The translations under genes were made by a program, and so were the position numbers. Of a stretch of 64,000 bases of DNA, positions 43,009-52,332 are shown piece by piece. The DNA is from REEB481 sp964586595 (GTDB taxonomy: Bacteria; Bacteroidota; Bacteroidia; NS11-12g; UBA955). The notes under the pieces are model-generated. The model was not told the DNA's origin. It did no database searches and saw nothing but the letters and a program-made list of their open reading frames with translations. The DNA lies in the NCBI GenBank assembly GCA_964586595.1, contig CAZPHB010000010.1, positions 1 through 64,000 of the forward strand, given 5' to 3'. How positions within the stretch are numbered: position 1 is the stretch's first letter; the number at the start of each line of letters is the position of its first letter.

Positions 43009-43659
43009 ATGCGGAAGGTTATCTTGCTGATATTGCTTTATGGCGCACAGGAAACTGCAGCACAATTGCCGGCGGTTAGGGACTCTTTGCGTCTGTGGTT
43101 TGCTGCCAAATCAACTTTAACCATGTCGCTGGACGGCAGAAGTTCCTTTATTGGCAGTGCACCGGCGTCTGTGTTGGGCGCCCGTATCGGTTGGGATTAC
43201 GGCCGTGTTGGGGTTTATGCAGGTTGCTATACGTTGAGGCGAAAGATTGTTTCCCTGCAATCCATCCGCAATGGAGATACCTTGTACCGCAAGCTTGGCA
43301 TGAGCTATGCAAGCGCCACATTTGAATATTTACTGTACAAAGACACGCGCTGGGAGGTGAACGTGCCTGCGCAGCTGGGAATTGGTTTGGCATCAAGAAC
43401 CAATATCCGCAATGGCGTGCAGGAAGGAACCACGCGTGTACCCATGTTTCCCCTTGAAGTACAGGTAACCGCCCTGTACAGGATCATGCGTTACGCCGGC
43501 CTCTATGCCGGACTTGGATTCAGAATGGCCAATGGGGCAGGGCCCTCTTTTAACGGATCTATTTATTCCATGGGCATTTCGGTATTCACGGGAACACTGT
43601 ATCGCGACTTGCGCAAGCACATGGAACGTAAAGAGCCCTTCCCCGGGTACTTATTTTAA
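43009..43659 (+). CDS. Exported protein, probable small outer-membrane barrel
   Basis: A 216-residue protein with a signal peptide (RKVILLILLYGAQETAAQ). The mature part has repeated amphipathic strands (ASVLGARIGWDYGRVGVYAG; ASATFEYLLYKDTRWEVNVP; VQVTALYRIMRYAGLYAGLG), fitting an eight-to-ten-strand outer-membrane barrel. No named family recognised. It is convergent with the next gene, overlapping by 9 bases at the 3' ends. Confidence 0.72.
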   Translation: MRKVILLILLYGAQETAAQLPAVRDSLRLWFAAKSTLTMSLDGRSSFIGSAPASVLGARIGWDYGRVGVYAGCYTLRRKIVSLQSIRNGDTLYRKLGMSYASATFEYLLYKDTRWEVNVPAQLGIGLASRTNIRNGVQEGTTRVPMFPLEVQVTALYRIMRYAGLYAGLGFRMANGAGPSFNGSIYSMGISVFTGTLYRDLRKHMERKEPFPGYLF

Positions 43660-45360
43660 CCTGGCTTTGCGCGCTTCTACCTCTTCGTAGTTTTTCAGAA
43701 ACTCTTCAATCTTCTCTACATCAATCTTCTTGGCAATCACCTTCTTGCTTTGGTCGAGGATGAAAATGGTTGGATTCGAAATGTTGTTGTAGTTGTACAG
43801 GTTGAGGTGCCAGATGGAGTTTTCTTCCAGCCTGCAAACGTTCACCCATTCTTTGATTTCAGGATGCTTCTGCAAATATTCTTTCCACTCTTTCTCTTTA
43901 TCTCTGCTGGAAATAGCATACACCTTCCAACCTTCATTTTTGTGTTTTAGGTATGTGCTGTACAATTCGGGTACCACCTTCTGGCAATGGCCACAGGTTG
44001 GATCCCAAAAGATGACGAACGTATAAGGAGCCTGCAATGCGAAAAGGCGCTTGGGCACCCCAGCAGTGTCGAACAATTGAAGATCCGGAGCTCTGGTGCC
44101 GCAAAGGGTATGGCTCATTCGGTCTGCACCTTCGCACATTTTGGCCACAGTGGCGGAATCACACCACCATGCGCGGCCCTGGCAATAATAATTTTTGGCC
44201 ATGTGGACGAACACACCGTCTTCGATACACATAATCTTGCTCGTCTCAAACTTGTTGGTGATGTACCAAATCAGGTATTTTTCATTTTCTACGGAACATC
44301 CTGCGCGCGCAATCAGGCGATCGGCCTCATAGGTAATGGAATCAACCACGGGGATCACCAAGTTGTCGAAGTACTCATCGATTTTCTTTTTCAATACATT
44401 GTAAGGCGAGCGGATCAAGCCATCTTCACACAAATCCACTTTGTCCCAAAAATGTTCTTTGTACCGGTACACTGCGGCCATGCTGTCGGGCTTGCCGTCT
44501 TTGCCTATGGGAATTTCACGGGATACATCCGGCTCCTGAACGGACAGAAGGAATTTGGACAAATAATGTTTGGGGTATTTCTGGATGTAGAGGCTGTCCA
44601 GTTCATTGTTCCGGATATCTACTTCCTGCAGTTTGGCTTCCAGGCCCGACATCTGTATCACCAGGGCTGCCTTGGCAACTTTTTCTGTTTTGGTCAGTTG
44701 TTCCGGGAATTTAGAAATGCTGTCTTTCAGCGTGCGCAAGTCTTGGCTGAGGTAATATCTTTTTTCGGCATAAACCCTTCTGCTGATGTTGTAGGCTGCA
44801 AATGCAGCATTTGCCTCGTGGCCATCTACCTTCATTTTGCTGTAGTAATCGCCGTTCCAGGAAGTATCTGTGGTAATGATGAAGTCCTGGTCATCGTCAA
44901 TCACCAATTCGAACATTTCAGATTTTCCGTTGAACACGAACAGATACATTCCGCGTTGCAGGCGCTTGGTTCCTGTAAAAACTGCAACCCCGTTTTTATC
45001 GGCTACAGCGGTGTCGCGCAGGTATTTCGCATCTGCAAAATGGTCGGCCAGATAAACCATGCCCGGCTTCATGCCCTTCAGGCGAATTTCTATGCGGTAA
45101 TTACCGGCTGTTCTTCCGTCCCAGGTGGGTACATTTTTCAGTTTAGGATAAACGCCTACCGGATTCCTTTCTGCCCAGTTCATGAACGGAGTAACGGGGC
45201 CTAAGGTTTGTGGCTTGGCCGCCTGAATGAAGGGCTGATTCACAGGTGGCGGTGGTGGCGGTGGTTCAGACAAATTCGGCTTGCCGATTTGTTGGCCACT
45301 GAGGCTGCCTGCGAGCATCAAGGAGCAAAGCATCAGGTTAAAGCGGTTGGTGATCTTCAT
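43651..45360 (-). CDS. Exported thioredoxin-fold protein (DUF4369/DUF5106 type)
   Basis: A 569-residue exported protein with a signal peptide. After a Pro-rich spacer (EPPPPPPPVNQ), an N-terminal beta domain at about 85-190 (NYRIEIRLKGMKPGMVYLAD, DUF4369-like), then a helical DUF5106-like middle (about 200-430) and a TlpA/thioredoxin C-terminal domain with the active site FWDPTCGHCQKVVPEL (CGHC). A periplasmic disulfide or thiol role is likely, anchored or soluble; partner unknown. Monocistronic. Confidence 0.85.
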   Translation of the reverse strand: MKITNRFNLMLCSLMLAGSLSGQQIGKPNLSEPPPPPPPVNQPFIQAAKPQTLGPVTPFMNWAERNPVGVYPKLKNVPTWDGRTAGNYRIEIRLKGMKPGMVYLADHFADAKYLRDTAVADKNGVAVFTGTKRLQRGMYLFVFNGKSEMFELVIDDDQDFIITTDTSWNGDYYSKMKVDGHEANAAFAAYNISRRVYAEKRYYLSQDLRTLKDSISKFPEQLTKTEKVAKAALVIQMSGLEAKLQEVDIRNNELDSLYIQKYPKHYLSKFLLSVQEPDVSREIPIGKDGKPDSMAAVYRYKEHFWDKVDLCEDGLIRSPYNVLKKKIDEYFDNLVIPVVDSITYEADRLIARAGCSVENEKYLIWYITNKFETSKIMCIEDGVFVHMAKNYYCQGRAWWCDSATVAKMCEGADRMSHTLCGTRAPDLQLFDTAGVPKRLFALQAPYTFVIFWDPTCGHCQKVVPELYSTYLKHKNEGWKVYAISSRDKEKEWKEYLQKHPEIKEWVNVCRLEENSIWHLNLYNYNNISNPTIFILDQSKKVIAKKIDVEKIEEFLKNYEEVEARKARLK

Positions 45361-45427
45361 GCGAATCGAAGTATATTGCTTTCAAATTTCGCAAAATTTG
45401 TTCCAATTGATGACGGAGCCTTCCAGG

Positions 45428-45766
45428 ATGTCTTTTTATGAGCAGGTGTATGAAGTGGTGCGCCTCATTCCTTACGGAAGGGTAACAACTTACGGCGCCA
45501 TTGCGCGCTATTTGGGTACAGGGAAAAGCAGCAGGCTGGTGGGCTGGGCCATGAATCAAAGTCATTTCATGGAGCCGCCGGTTCCGGCTCATCGGGTGGT
45601 GAACCGATTGGGCATGCTCAGCGGTAAAGCGCATTTTCCTCCGGATGATTCCATGGAGTCCCGTCTGGCAAGGGAAGGCATACAGGTAGCCAACGACCGC
45701 ATTGTCCATTTTGAACAACTTTTATGGGATCCGGCAAACATGCTTCATTCATGCATCGATTTTTAA
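45428..45766 (+). CDS. Alkyltransferase-like protein (ATL), no acceptor Cys
   Basis: A 112-residue MGMT C-domain protein: VVRLIPYGRVTTYGAIARYL with the helix-turn-helix region, SSRLVGWAMN, and the active-site loop VPAHRVVN. The alkyl-accepting Cys of the PCHR motif is Ala54, so it belongs to the ATL group, which binds O6-alkylguanine and hands it to nucleotide-excision repair instead of demethylating. The ATG at 45428 (MSFYEQVYEV) is chosen; an ATG at 45410 is possible. Its end overlaps the next gene's start. Confidence 0.88.
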   Translation: MSFYEQVYEVVRLIPYGRVTTYGAIARYLGTGKSSRLVGWAMNQSHFMEPPVPAHRVVNRLGMLSGKAHFPPDDSMESRLAREGIQVANDRIVHFEQLLWDPANMLHSCIDF

Positions 45767-47475
45767 AATACTTATGGTGCTTCGGTGTGCTTGTTGGTGA
45801 AGTACACGGCCAAAAACCGGAGTATCTGTTTTACTCGTGGGATGCCAATAAGCTGCCGCAAACCATTCCGGTCGGATGTCGGGAAAATGAACCGATGCTG
45901 CTTGCGGAAACGCGCATCGTGGAATTTGCTGTTGATGCGGTGTACATCCTCCAGCACCGTAAAGTTTATTATCCTTCCTGGGCGGCAACAACGAAGCACA
46001 GGGGCGAACCGGTTCAGGGCAAATTGCTGATGATGCAGGCCCGCTTGCTGGATGCCTCAGGTGGAATGCTGGAAACCAATACCGGCAGGTTGCTGGCAGC
46101 CGATACGCAGGAAAATTTTGGTGTGATGATGTTTGGGGGCCGTAAGCCTGCCTGTGTGCTCGAATATCTGACGGTGGTGAAGGAAGCTCCGCTCAAGTAC
46201 CTGAATATACAATATCTGCTGGCACCGGTGCAGGCAACAAGGCTGTTGCTGGTTCATCCGCCAGAACTTACCGTGGCGTATTCCTTTACCGGCCTTGACG
46301 CTGTTTCAGAACGCTATAATCGGGATGAAAAGGTATTTACCGAAGTTCAACTGAAGCAAGTACTGCTCGATTCGCAAATGAGGTCCACCATACTTCCGAC
46401 TGCCCGTTTGGTGGTGAAAAGAACTAATACAGGGTACGTGCAGGATTGGCCTCAGGTGGCCGTGCAGTTAAGAAAACAATTCTTGGAAGCTTCATTGGCT
46501 CCGAGGGAAGAAAAGCAAATCCGTGCCGTGTATCGCCGGCTTAAGCAGGGGCATCCGGCACCCCTGAAAAAACAAATCATGTCCATTCCGGAATTGTTTC
46601 GGCGCGAAAAGCTTTCATTCAGCCATAAAGCCATGCATCACCTGCTGCTGTTGATGGATGTTCCACATGAATTCGTTTTGGCAACGGACCGAACCAGGGC
46701 GCCTTTGGATACATCACTGGCTTTTTTACCGGATATTTCAGAAACTTTTCTTTGGATTCCGGCCATAAAGACTGCCATTACCACAGGTGGTCGTTTTACA
46801 GAAACATTGCCCCTGGAGTATGCAGGCTGTATGGCCCTTTTTATCCCCATGGAAGCCTACAGTATTCCTTTATGGAAGGAGTTTCCGCTTCCCGAGGCGG
46901 GCATCAATAAGAACCAGGCAGTTGTAATTTATACCGGAAACGCCATGCTTCAATTTAAACAGCAATTTGAGGGAAATGAGGCAGCCCTGTGGAAGGATTA
47001 TGGTCGATTAAACGGCGAACAAAGAGGGGAGGCAGATGTTGCTGTTTGCCGGTCGCTGATTCCCGAATCCTGGTTATTGGATGCGCGGGCGCAACAGTTG
47101 CCGGACAAGGCTTTTTCTTTTGAAGGGGTTTGTTCATTCCCGGATGTTTTTTCCGCGGATGACAGCGTGTTCAGCCTCGAGGCAGCGCAACTGCTTTTGC
47201 CTCAGATACCGCTGGAAGCGTTTCCCGGAACACTATGGGAGCGCAGTCTGCGTATTCCAGTGGCTTACCTTGAAGATGCAGCAACCTGGAGCAACGACGC
47301 AGCGCAAGTATATCGGGACGCAGTTTCAACAGTGAGCTATACCCAGAAAAAAGATGACGAATGGTTGGAATTGACTGTGCGCATAAACATCCACGGTTGT
47401 TGCACACGGCGTTACATAGAAACGGGAAGCCTCAGGCTCCCCGCTTCCATTACTCTTAGGAAAAAATCAAGTTGA
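45751..47475 (+). CDS. Exported protein with degenerate transglutaminase-like core
   Basis: A 574-residue exported protein (signal MHRFLKYLWCFGVLVGEVHG). The plan follows the DUF3857-transglutaminase-DUF3858 family: an N-terminal beta region, and at about 290-340 the segment LSFSHKAMHHLLLLMDVPHEF aligns with the catalytic helix where intact members have a Cys, but here Ser; the later His/Asp motif is not seen either. So it is probably not an active peptidase or transglutaminase. The C-terminal beta region ends in LPASITLR. The start overlaps the end of the ATL gene by 16 bases. Confidence 0.6.
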   Translation: MHRFLKYLWCFGVLVGEVHGQKPEYLFYSWDANKLPQTIPVGCRENEPMLLAETRIVEFAVDAVYILQHRKVYYPSWAATTKHRGEPVQGKLLMMQARLLDASGGMLETNTGRLLAADTQENFGVMMFGGRKPACVLEYLTVVKEAPLKYLNIQYLLAPVQATRLLLVHPPELTVAYSFTGLDAVSERYNRDEKVFTEVQLKQVLLDSQMRSTILPTARLVVKRTNTGYVQDWPQVAVQLRKQFLEASLAPREEKQIRAVYRRLKQGHPAPLKKQIMSIPELFRREKLSFSHKAMHHLLLLMDVPHEFVLATDRTRAPLDTSLAFLPDISETFLWIPAIKTAITTGGRFTETLPLEYAGCMALFIPMEAYSIPLWKEFPLPEAGINKNQAVVIYTGNAMLQFKQQFEGNEAALWKDYGRLNGEQRGEADVAVCRSLIPESWLLDARAQQLPDKAFSFEGVCSFPDVFSADDSVFSLEAAQLLLPQIPLEAFPGTLWERSLRIPVAYLEDAATWSNDAAQVYRDAVSTVSYTQKKDDEWLELTVRINIHGCCTRRYIETGSLRLPASITLRKKSS

Positions 47476-47485
47476 AGGAAAGGTC

Positions 47486-47890
47486 TTAGTTGCTCTTCTT
47501 GAGCAGGTAACGGCTGATGACAATACCATTGCCGCCGGAACCTTGTCCGCTGGGTGTTGATGTAAATGCGGAGGTAACGCTCATCAATTCCCATCCTTCG
47601 GCGGCATAAGCTTCCAATTTGGTGGTAATCTGCGCATCGTTAAAGCGGATGTTTTCGAAATTGATGCCGACCATGCTGTAAAAGTTCTCCAACTTTACTT
47701 CTTCCACAGCACCGGTCTTATCGGTGGCAATCATTCTGGAACGTGCCAGCCCGCCGGGAACCGCGCTTTCAATGGTGGTAAGTTGCAAATACTGATGGGT
47801 TGCATTGGTTGATTTCTGGGTGAAACTCATCAATGCCGCGGCTGAACCGATGAGGGTTGCCGAAAGTAGGAACAGGTGAAGTTTTTTCAT
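47486..47890 (-). CDS. Exported DUF4177-like protein
   Basis: A 134-residue exported protein (MKKLHLFLLSATLIGSAAAL). The end is DUF4177-like: LEAYAAEGWELMSVTSA followed by a Gly-rich loop (TPSGQGSGGNGIVISRYLLK). The family is small and of unknown role. Convergent with the transglutaminase-like gene and divergent from the LON-domain gene. The ATG at 47888-47890 is preferred over the one five codons before. Confidence 0.7.
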   Translation of the reverse strand: MKKLHLFLLSATLIGSAAALMSFTQKSTNATHQYLQLTTIESAVPGGLARSRMIATDKTGAVEEVKLENFYSMVGINFENIRFNDAQITTKLEAYAAEGWELMSVTSAFTSTPSGQGSGGNGIVISRYLLKKSN

Positions 47891-47956
47891 GAGTATAATT
47901 TCCATTGATTCTTTCCAAATCTTATGCCGTTTTTGCTGTGCGTGTTATTTTGCAAC

Positions 47957-48586
47957 ATGGCTGAGTTGTTGCCCGTGTTTCCGCTGCCCTTGTGTTTATT
48001 CCGGGATGAGTTGCTGCCTTTGCATATTTATGAGCCGCGTTACGTGTACATGGTTCGTGAATGTGTTGCCGCGCAGTCACCGTTTGTTTTGTTGCCGGTA
48101 ATTCAGGGAACCCGCGCTGATGTTGGTACCATTGCTGTAGTGCATCAGGTTGTGCATCGCTACGAAGGTGGGAGCTGTGATGTATTGGTGCGCGGGCAAT
48201 TGGTTGCCGATATCGATGATTATCTTCCTTCAGCCAACCCAAACAAACCGGATCAGGTATGGTGCAGGCCCAGGGCATTTGATGTTGATGAAGATAAAGA
48301 ACTCACCTTGCGCATTGATGATTTGTTGCAAGAGGTGCTGTTGTTGATAGAAGACAAAGATCCGCAGCGGTTCAAACCTGCTTCGCGCATTGCTGAGTAT
48401 ATACACAAAATAGGATTGACCCAGGCGCAGGAATATGAGCTGCTGCAACTTGAAGATTACGCGGGTCAACAACAAGGAGTACTGCGTTGGCTTAAGGAAC
48501 TTTTTGAACATTTATCTGCCGTGGCCCAAATGAAGCGCGCAATTTCATTAAACGGACATTTTCGCGATTTCAGGGAGCAGCAATGA
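47957..48586 (+). CDS. LON substrate-binding-domain protein
   Basis: A 209-residue protein made only of the Lon N-terminal domain: LLPVFPLPLCLFRDELLPLH, IYEPRYVYMV, then a C-terminal helix bundle (IAEYIHKIGLTQAQEYELLQ). It has no ATPase or protease part. Stand-alone LON-domain proteins are widespread and their role is unclear. The ATG at 47957 is used. Coupled with tsaB through ATGATG. Confidence 0.85.
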   Translation: MAELLPVFPLPLCLFRDELLPLHIYEPRYVYMVRECVAAQSPFVLLPVIQGTRADVGTIAVVHQVVHRYEGGSCDVLVRGQLVADIDDYLPSANPNKPDQVWCRPRAFDVDEDKELTLRIDDLLQEVLLLIEDKDPQRFKPASRIAEYIHKIGLTQAQEYELLQLEDYAGQQQGVLRWLKELFEHLSAVAQMKRAISLNGHFRDFREQQ

Positions 48587-49272
48587 TGGATCCACTCATC
48601 TTATGTATTGAAAGTTCCGATCGGTTCTGTTCTGTGGCGCTGTTTGAAGGAAACCGCTTGCTGGCTGCAGATAAAGCTGCTGCACCGCTCGCCCATGCGG
48701 AACGTTTGGCGCCCATGGTTCACAAAATATGTGCTGATTTCGGGCGAACTCCTGATGCGGTGGCTCTGAGCAAGGGTCCTGGTTCTTATACCGGTTTACG
48801 CATTGGCGCAAGCATGGCCAAAGGCCTTTGCTTTGGATGGAATGTGCCTTTGCTGGCCGTCGATACCTTGCAGGCGTTGGCCTGGAACATGAGGGAAGAG
48901 GCGGTCTGGTCTGTGCCTTGTTTGCTGGTACCTATGACCGATGCGCGAAGGATGGAAGTGTACACTGCCGTTTACAAGTCACAGGACCTGTCCACAGTGA
49001 TTCCTGTGGGTCCAAAAATTCTGGAGCCCGATGATTTTCACGAACTGGCCGTTGATCATCGGTTGGTGTTTGCGGGTTCCGGTGCCGCTAAATGGCAGAC
49101 TTTATGCCGATGGTCTGAAGAAGCCATATTCATCACCGAACTGTTGCCGGATGCCACAGGAATGGGCGCTTTGGCTGCAGATGCCTTCAGGAACGGTGCG
49201 TTTGCGGATGTGGCCTATTTCGAACCATTTTACCTCAAACAGTTTCTGCCCGGGAAAGGAAGTGTAACATGA
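48583..49272 (+). CDS. tsaB: tRNA t6A biosynthesis protein TsaB
   Basis: A 229-residue YeaZ/TsaB protein, partner of TsaD in making the threonylcarbamoyl-adenosine at position 37 of ANN-reading tRNAs. N-terminal LILCIESSDRFCSVALFEG (ASKHA fold), HAERLAPMVHKI, and ALSKGPGSYTGLRIGASMAK are diagnostic. The first ATG overlaps the upstream stop; a second follows at once. The TsaD and TsaE genes are not in the window. ATGA overlap with the next gene. Confidence 0.93.
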   Translation: MMDPLILCIESSDRFCSVALFEGNRLLAADKAAAPLAHAERLAPMVHKICADFGRTPDAVALSKGPGSYTGLRIGASMAKGLCFGWNVPLLAVDTLQALAWNMREEAVWSVPCLLVPMTDARRMEVYTAVYKSQDLSTVIPVGPKILEPDDFHELAVDHRLVFAGSGAAKWQTLCRWSEEAIFITELLPDATGMGALAADAFRNGAFADVAYFEPFYLKQFLPGKGSVT

Positions 49273-49829
49273 AGCATATTTTACTGTTGGACAATTACGA
49301 TTCCTTCACATGGAATTTGGTACATTACCTCATGGAAGCCGGAGCAAAGTGCACGGTTTTGAAAAACGATGATCCGGCGGTATTCGATCCGCAATTTGAT
49401 GCAGCCGTACTTTCACCCGGACCGAAAGATCCGGAACAGGCAGGTTTGCTGATGCCTTTTATCGCCGCCAGGCATCAAGAAATTCCCATGTTGGGTGTTT
49501 GCCTCGGACATCAGGCACTGGGGCTGTTCTTCGGAGGTGTTTTGGTGAAGGCTGCGGAACCTGTTCATGGAAAAACAACGCCAATTACCCATGATGCAAC
49601 AGGTATTTACAAGCAACTGCCACAGCACATTAAGGTATGCCGATACCATAGTTTAATCTTGGATCAACCAGGCGCGGATATGCGCGTTACTGCACGAACG
49701 GAAGGAGGAGCAATTATGGGCATCAGACATCAATATTTACCGTTGGAAGGTGTTCAGTTTCACCCCGAAGCCATCAGCACGGAATCAGGTTTTGATATGT
49801 TGCGCAACTGGTTGAGCGGGCTGAACTAA
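49269..49829 (+). CDS. PabA/TrpG-type glutamine amidotransferase
   Basis: A 186-residue class I amidotransferase that supplies ammonia to aminodeoxychorismate or anthranilate synthase. DNYDSFTWNLVHYL at the N-terminus, nucleophile Cys in LGVCLGHQAL and the catalytic His-Pro-Glu in VQFHPEAIS are present. Which of the two pathways, or both, cannot be told since no trpE/pabB is adjacent. The 3' end overlaps the convergent dxs by 4 bases. Confidence 0.9.
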   Translation: MKHILLLDNYDSFTWNLVHYLMEAGAKCTVLKNDDPAVFDPQFDAAVLSPGPKDPEQAGLLMPFIAARHQEIPMLGVCLGHQALGLFFGGVLVKAAEPVHGKTTPITHDATGIYKQLPQHIKVCRYHSLILDQPGADMRVTARTEGGAIMGIRHQYLPLEGVQFHPEAISTESGFDMLRNWLSGLN

Positions 49830-51568
49830 ACGAACCGGTTCAGGGTATTGAGGATGCCTGCCACATCATATCCGGCCTCATGTTGTAAATCGTTATTGCT
49901 GCCATGCGCCGGGAAATAATCCGGGATACCCAGGGTTACAAGTTGTCCCTTCCATTGTTGCTGCGCGGAATAAGACGCAACTGCTGCACCTAAACCGCCA
50001 ATGATGCTCCCATCCTCCACAGTGATGAGCACATCATGTTGATCCATGATGGCCTGTAACAATCCTGTATCCAGAGGCTTAAGGAAGCGCATATGGACCA
50101 AACTCGGATTGATTCCCGAAGCGTGCGCCGCTGCCTGGGCTGCTGCAGTTGCAGTGCCTATGGTCAGCAGGGCGATGCGTGTTCCCAGATGCAATAGCGA
50201 ACCTGTTCCAACGGGAATTTGACGCAGTGGGGTCTTCCAGTCAATGCCGGTGCCATAACCTTTGGGATAGCGGATAAACCAAGGTTTGCTGCGGTCTTGC
50301 ATGGCAGAGTACATCAGCGCACGCAATTCTTCTTCGTCTTTGGGTGCAACAACCACCACATCGGGCACCGGTTGCAGGAAGGCCAAATCAAAGCTGCCAT
50401 GGTGGGTAGGGCCATCTTCGCCGACCAATCCGGCACGGTCCACGCAGAAAATCACCGGAGCCTGCTGCAGGGCAACATCATGAATCACCTGATCATAGGC
50501 GCGTTGCAGGAACGTGGAATAAACACTGCAAAAGGGAATGTCCCCTGACAGCGCGAGTGCTGCTGAGAACGTGACGGCATGTTGTTCCGCTATGCCTACA
50601 TCCCAAAAGCGATTTGGATACAGGTCCATGGCTTTGCGCATGCCACTTCCAGAGGGCATGGCCGGAGTTACACCGCATACGCGTTCGTCCAATGCAGCCA
50701 GTTCACACAAGGTTTCACCAAACACATCCTGATATTTTACCACCTTTTCTGATGGTTGTTTTTCTGCAGGTTCGAGTTTTACATATGCAGCAGTGCTGTG
50801 CCAGCGTGTTTGCTCTTTTTCGGCGGGCGCGTAGCCTTTGCCTTTGATGGTCTTTACATGCAGCACATGAGGGAAAGAGGCATGGCGAAGTTCACGGAGT
50901 TTATCCACCAATGAACGTACGTCATGGCCGTCCACCGGGCCACTGTAATGAAACCCCATCTCAGTAAACCAGTTGGGGCTGTTGGCTTGCATCTTGCCAA
51001 GCATCTGGCTCATGGCCCCGGTATTGGGGTCGATGCCTATGCTGTTGTCATTTACCACCACCAACAGCCGTGCGTTGCTCAGTGCGGCGTGATTCAGGGC
51101 TTCAAAGGCCATACCGCCGGTGAGGGCTCCATCGCCAACTACGGCAGTGAAGATGCGTTCATCGGGTCCTTTGCGTTGGTGGGCAACTGCAAATCCAAGG
51201 GCAGCCGAAATGGCGGTAGAAGAATGACCGGTGCCAAAAACATCATGTATATGCTCGTCGCGTTTTGGGAAGCCACTGATTCCATGGGTTTGCCTGATTT
51301 GATGCAAGAATTGTTTTCGGCCTGTGAGTATTTTATGCACATAAGCCTGATGGCCCACATCCCAAATGATGGGTTCATCAGGGGAGTTCAATACATAATG
51401 TAGTGCTATGGTAAGTTCGACCACGCCCAGATTTCCGGCAAAATGTCCACCGCTGTGCAGGATGGTGTCAATAAGAAAGGTTCTCAATTCCCGACTCAAT
51501 TCGGGCAGTTCCTCCGTACTGAGTTTTTTTAAATCGGCAGGGCTGTTTATCTGATCAAGAACCGACAT
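49826..51568 (-). CDS. dxs: 1-deoxy-D-xylulose-5-phosphate synthase
   Basis: A 580-residue transketolase-like enzyme that condenses pyruvate and glyceraldehyde 3-phosphate, the first step of the MEP isoprenoid pathway. TPP motif AVVGDGALTGGMAFEALNHA; HAGNLG-type N-terminus (GGHFAGNLGVVELTIALHYV); the Pyr domain has MDLYPNRFWDVGIAEQHAVTF. It is about 40-60 residues shorter than E. coli Dxs, a known short form. The ATG at 51566-51568 (MSVLDQINSP) is chosen over an upstream one. Confidence 0.95.
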   Translation of the reverse strand: MSVLDQINSPADLKKLSTEELPELSRELRTFLIDTILHSGGHFAGNLGVVELTIALHYVLNSPDEPIIWDVGHQAYVHKILTGRKQFLHQIRQTHGISGFPKRDEHIHDVFGTGHSSTAISAALGFAVAHQRKGPDERIFTAVVGDGALTGGMAFEALNHAALSNARLLVVVNDNSIGIDPNTGAMSQMLGKMQANSPNWFTEMGFHYSGPVDGHDVRSLVDKLRELRHASFPHVLHVKTIKGKGYAPAEKEQTRWHSTAAYVKLEPAEKQPSEKVVKYQDVFGETLCELAALDERVCGVTPAMPSGSGMRKAMDLYPNRFWDVGIAEQHAVTFSAALALSGDIPFCSVYSTFLQRAYDQVIHDVALQQAPVIFCVDRAGLVGEDGPTHHGSFDLAFLQPVPDVVVVAPKDEEELRALMYSAMQDRSKPWFIRYPKGYGTGIDWKTPLRQIPVGTGSLLHLGTRIALLTIGTATAAAQAAAHASGINPSLVHMRFLKPLDTGLLQAIMDQHDVLITVEDGSIIGGLGAAVASYSAQQQWKGQLVTLGIPDYFPAHGSNNDLQHEAGYDVAGILNTLNRFV

Positions 51569-51640
51569 GCTACTTGGACACAAACTTATTCATTAAACGG
51601 CGGATTTACCGAAGGCTATTCCCGGGTCAGGAATTGTTAG

Positions 51641-51670
51641 TTTGATTTAAATTTAATGTGTTTAAATTTG
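51641..51670 (+). promoter_or_regulatory. Promoter of the AT-hook protein
   Basis: TTTG at 51641-51644, 18 bases, TAAATTTG at 51663-51670: both boxes match the Bacteroidota consensus. The ATG is 20 bases downstream. Confidence 0.75.
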
Positions 51671-51689
51671 CATCACATAACAAATAGAA

Positions 51690-52313
51690 ATGGCTACAAA
51701 ACAAAATTCAGGAAAAGCGGGAAAAAAAGCTACCGTCAAGGAAGTTGCCGCAACTGCGGGCGTATTGCCTGCAGCACCTGCCCGACGCAAGGGACGTCCG
51801 GTAGGCTCAAAAAACCGCAAGGTGACAAAAGCAGCTGTTAAACGTGCAGTTGCAAATGCAAAAGCACCTATTGAATCTCTTTCTATTGGTTTTTCTTTTG
51901 ATGACATCCGTGCATCAAATCTGGAAAACCTCGTGCGTCAGGAAAAGGAAGTTCAGCATGTACTTACCGCCATTCGCAAAGCGAAGCTGGCTTTTGGCAA
52001 ATTGAGTGCTAAATCCTTTTCTATGGAAGGTGCGAGCATCACTGGTGGAACACGTAAACCTAAAAAGCGCGGTCCAAAGAAGGGCTTCAAGCGCGGTGGT
52101 GTAACTAAAAAACAGTCCATCATCAACTACATGAATGAAATTGGTACACCGGTAAAATCTGGAGATTTAATAGCCGAGCTGTTCAAGCGTTCCGGCGAAA
52201 GAAACCGGACCAGTTTCAGGCAAAGTATGTTCACCACACTGTCACAGATTTACAAATCAGGGGAGCTTGTAAAGGACAGCGAAGGTGTAATTTCTCTTGC
52301 CAACAAAGGTTAA
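51690..52313 (+). CDS. Basic AT-hook and winged-helix-like protein
   Basis: A 207-residue very basic protein. An Ala/Lys-rich tail contains an AT-hook-like core, RRKGRPVGSKNRK (about residues 32-44), and a second basic motif, RKPKKRGPKKGFKRG (about 127-141). The N-terminal 60 residues look like a histone-tail-type disordered region. The last 65 residues (KKQSIINYMNEIGTPVKSGD; SFRQSMFTTLSQIYKSGELV) have the look of a HARE/winged-helix domain. I infer a DNA-binding, nucleoid-type protein; no regulatory target is known. It has a good promoter and a shared terminator. Confidence 0.7.
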   Translation: MATKQNSGKAGKKATVKEVAATAGVLPAAPARRKGRPVGSKNRKVTKAAVKRAVANAKAPIESLSIGFSFDDIRASNLENLVRQEKEVQHVLTAIRKAKLAFGKLSAKSFSMEGASITGGTRKPKKRGPKKGFKRGGVTKKQSIINYMNEIGTPVKSGDLIAELFKRSGERNRTSFRQSMFTTLSQIYKSGELVKDSEGVISLANKG

Positions 52314-52332
52314 ATTTTAAAGAAAAAGCAGG

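Noticed and set aside
43987..45204. Plus-strand 405-codon open frame
   Set aside because: It lies wholly antisense to the thioredoxin-fold gene, which has clear signal peptide and CGHC motif; long antisense frames are common in this G+C range.
45428..45766. Active O6-methylguanine methyltransferase
   Set aside because: The PCHR cysteine is Ala (VPAHRVVN) and the N-terminal MGMT domain is absent, so it is an ATL.
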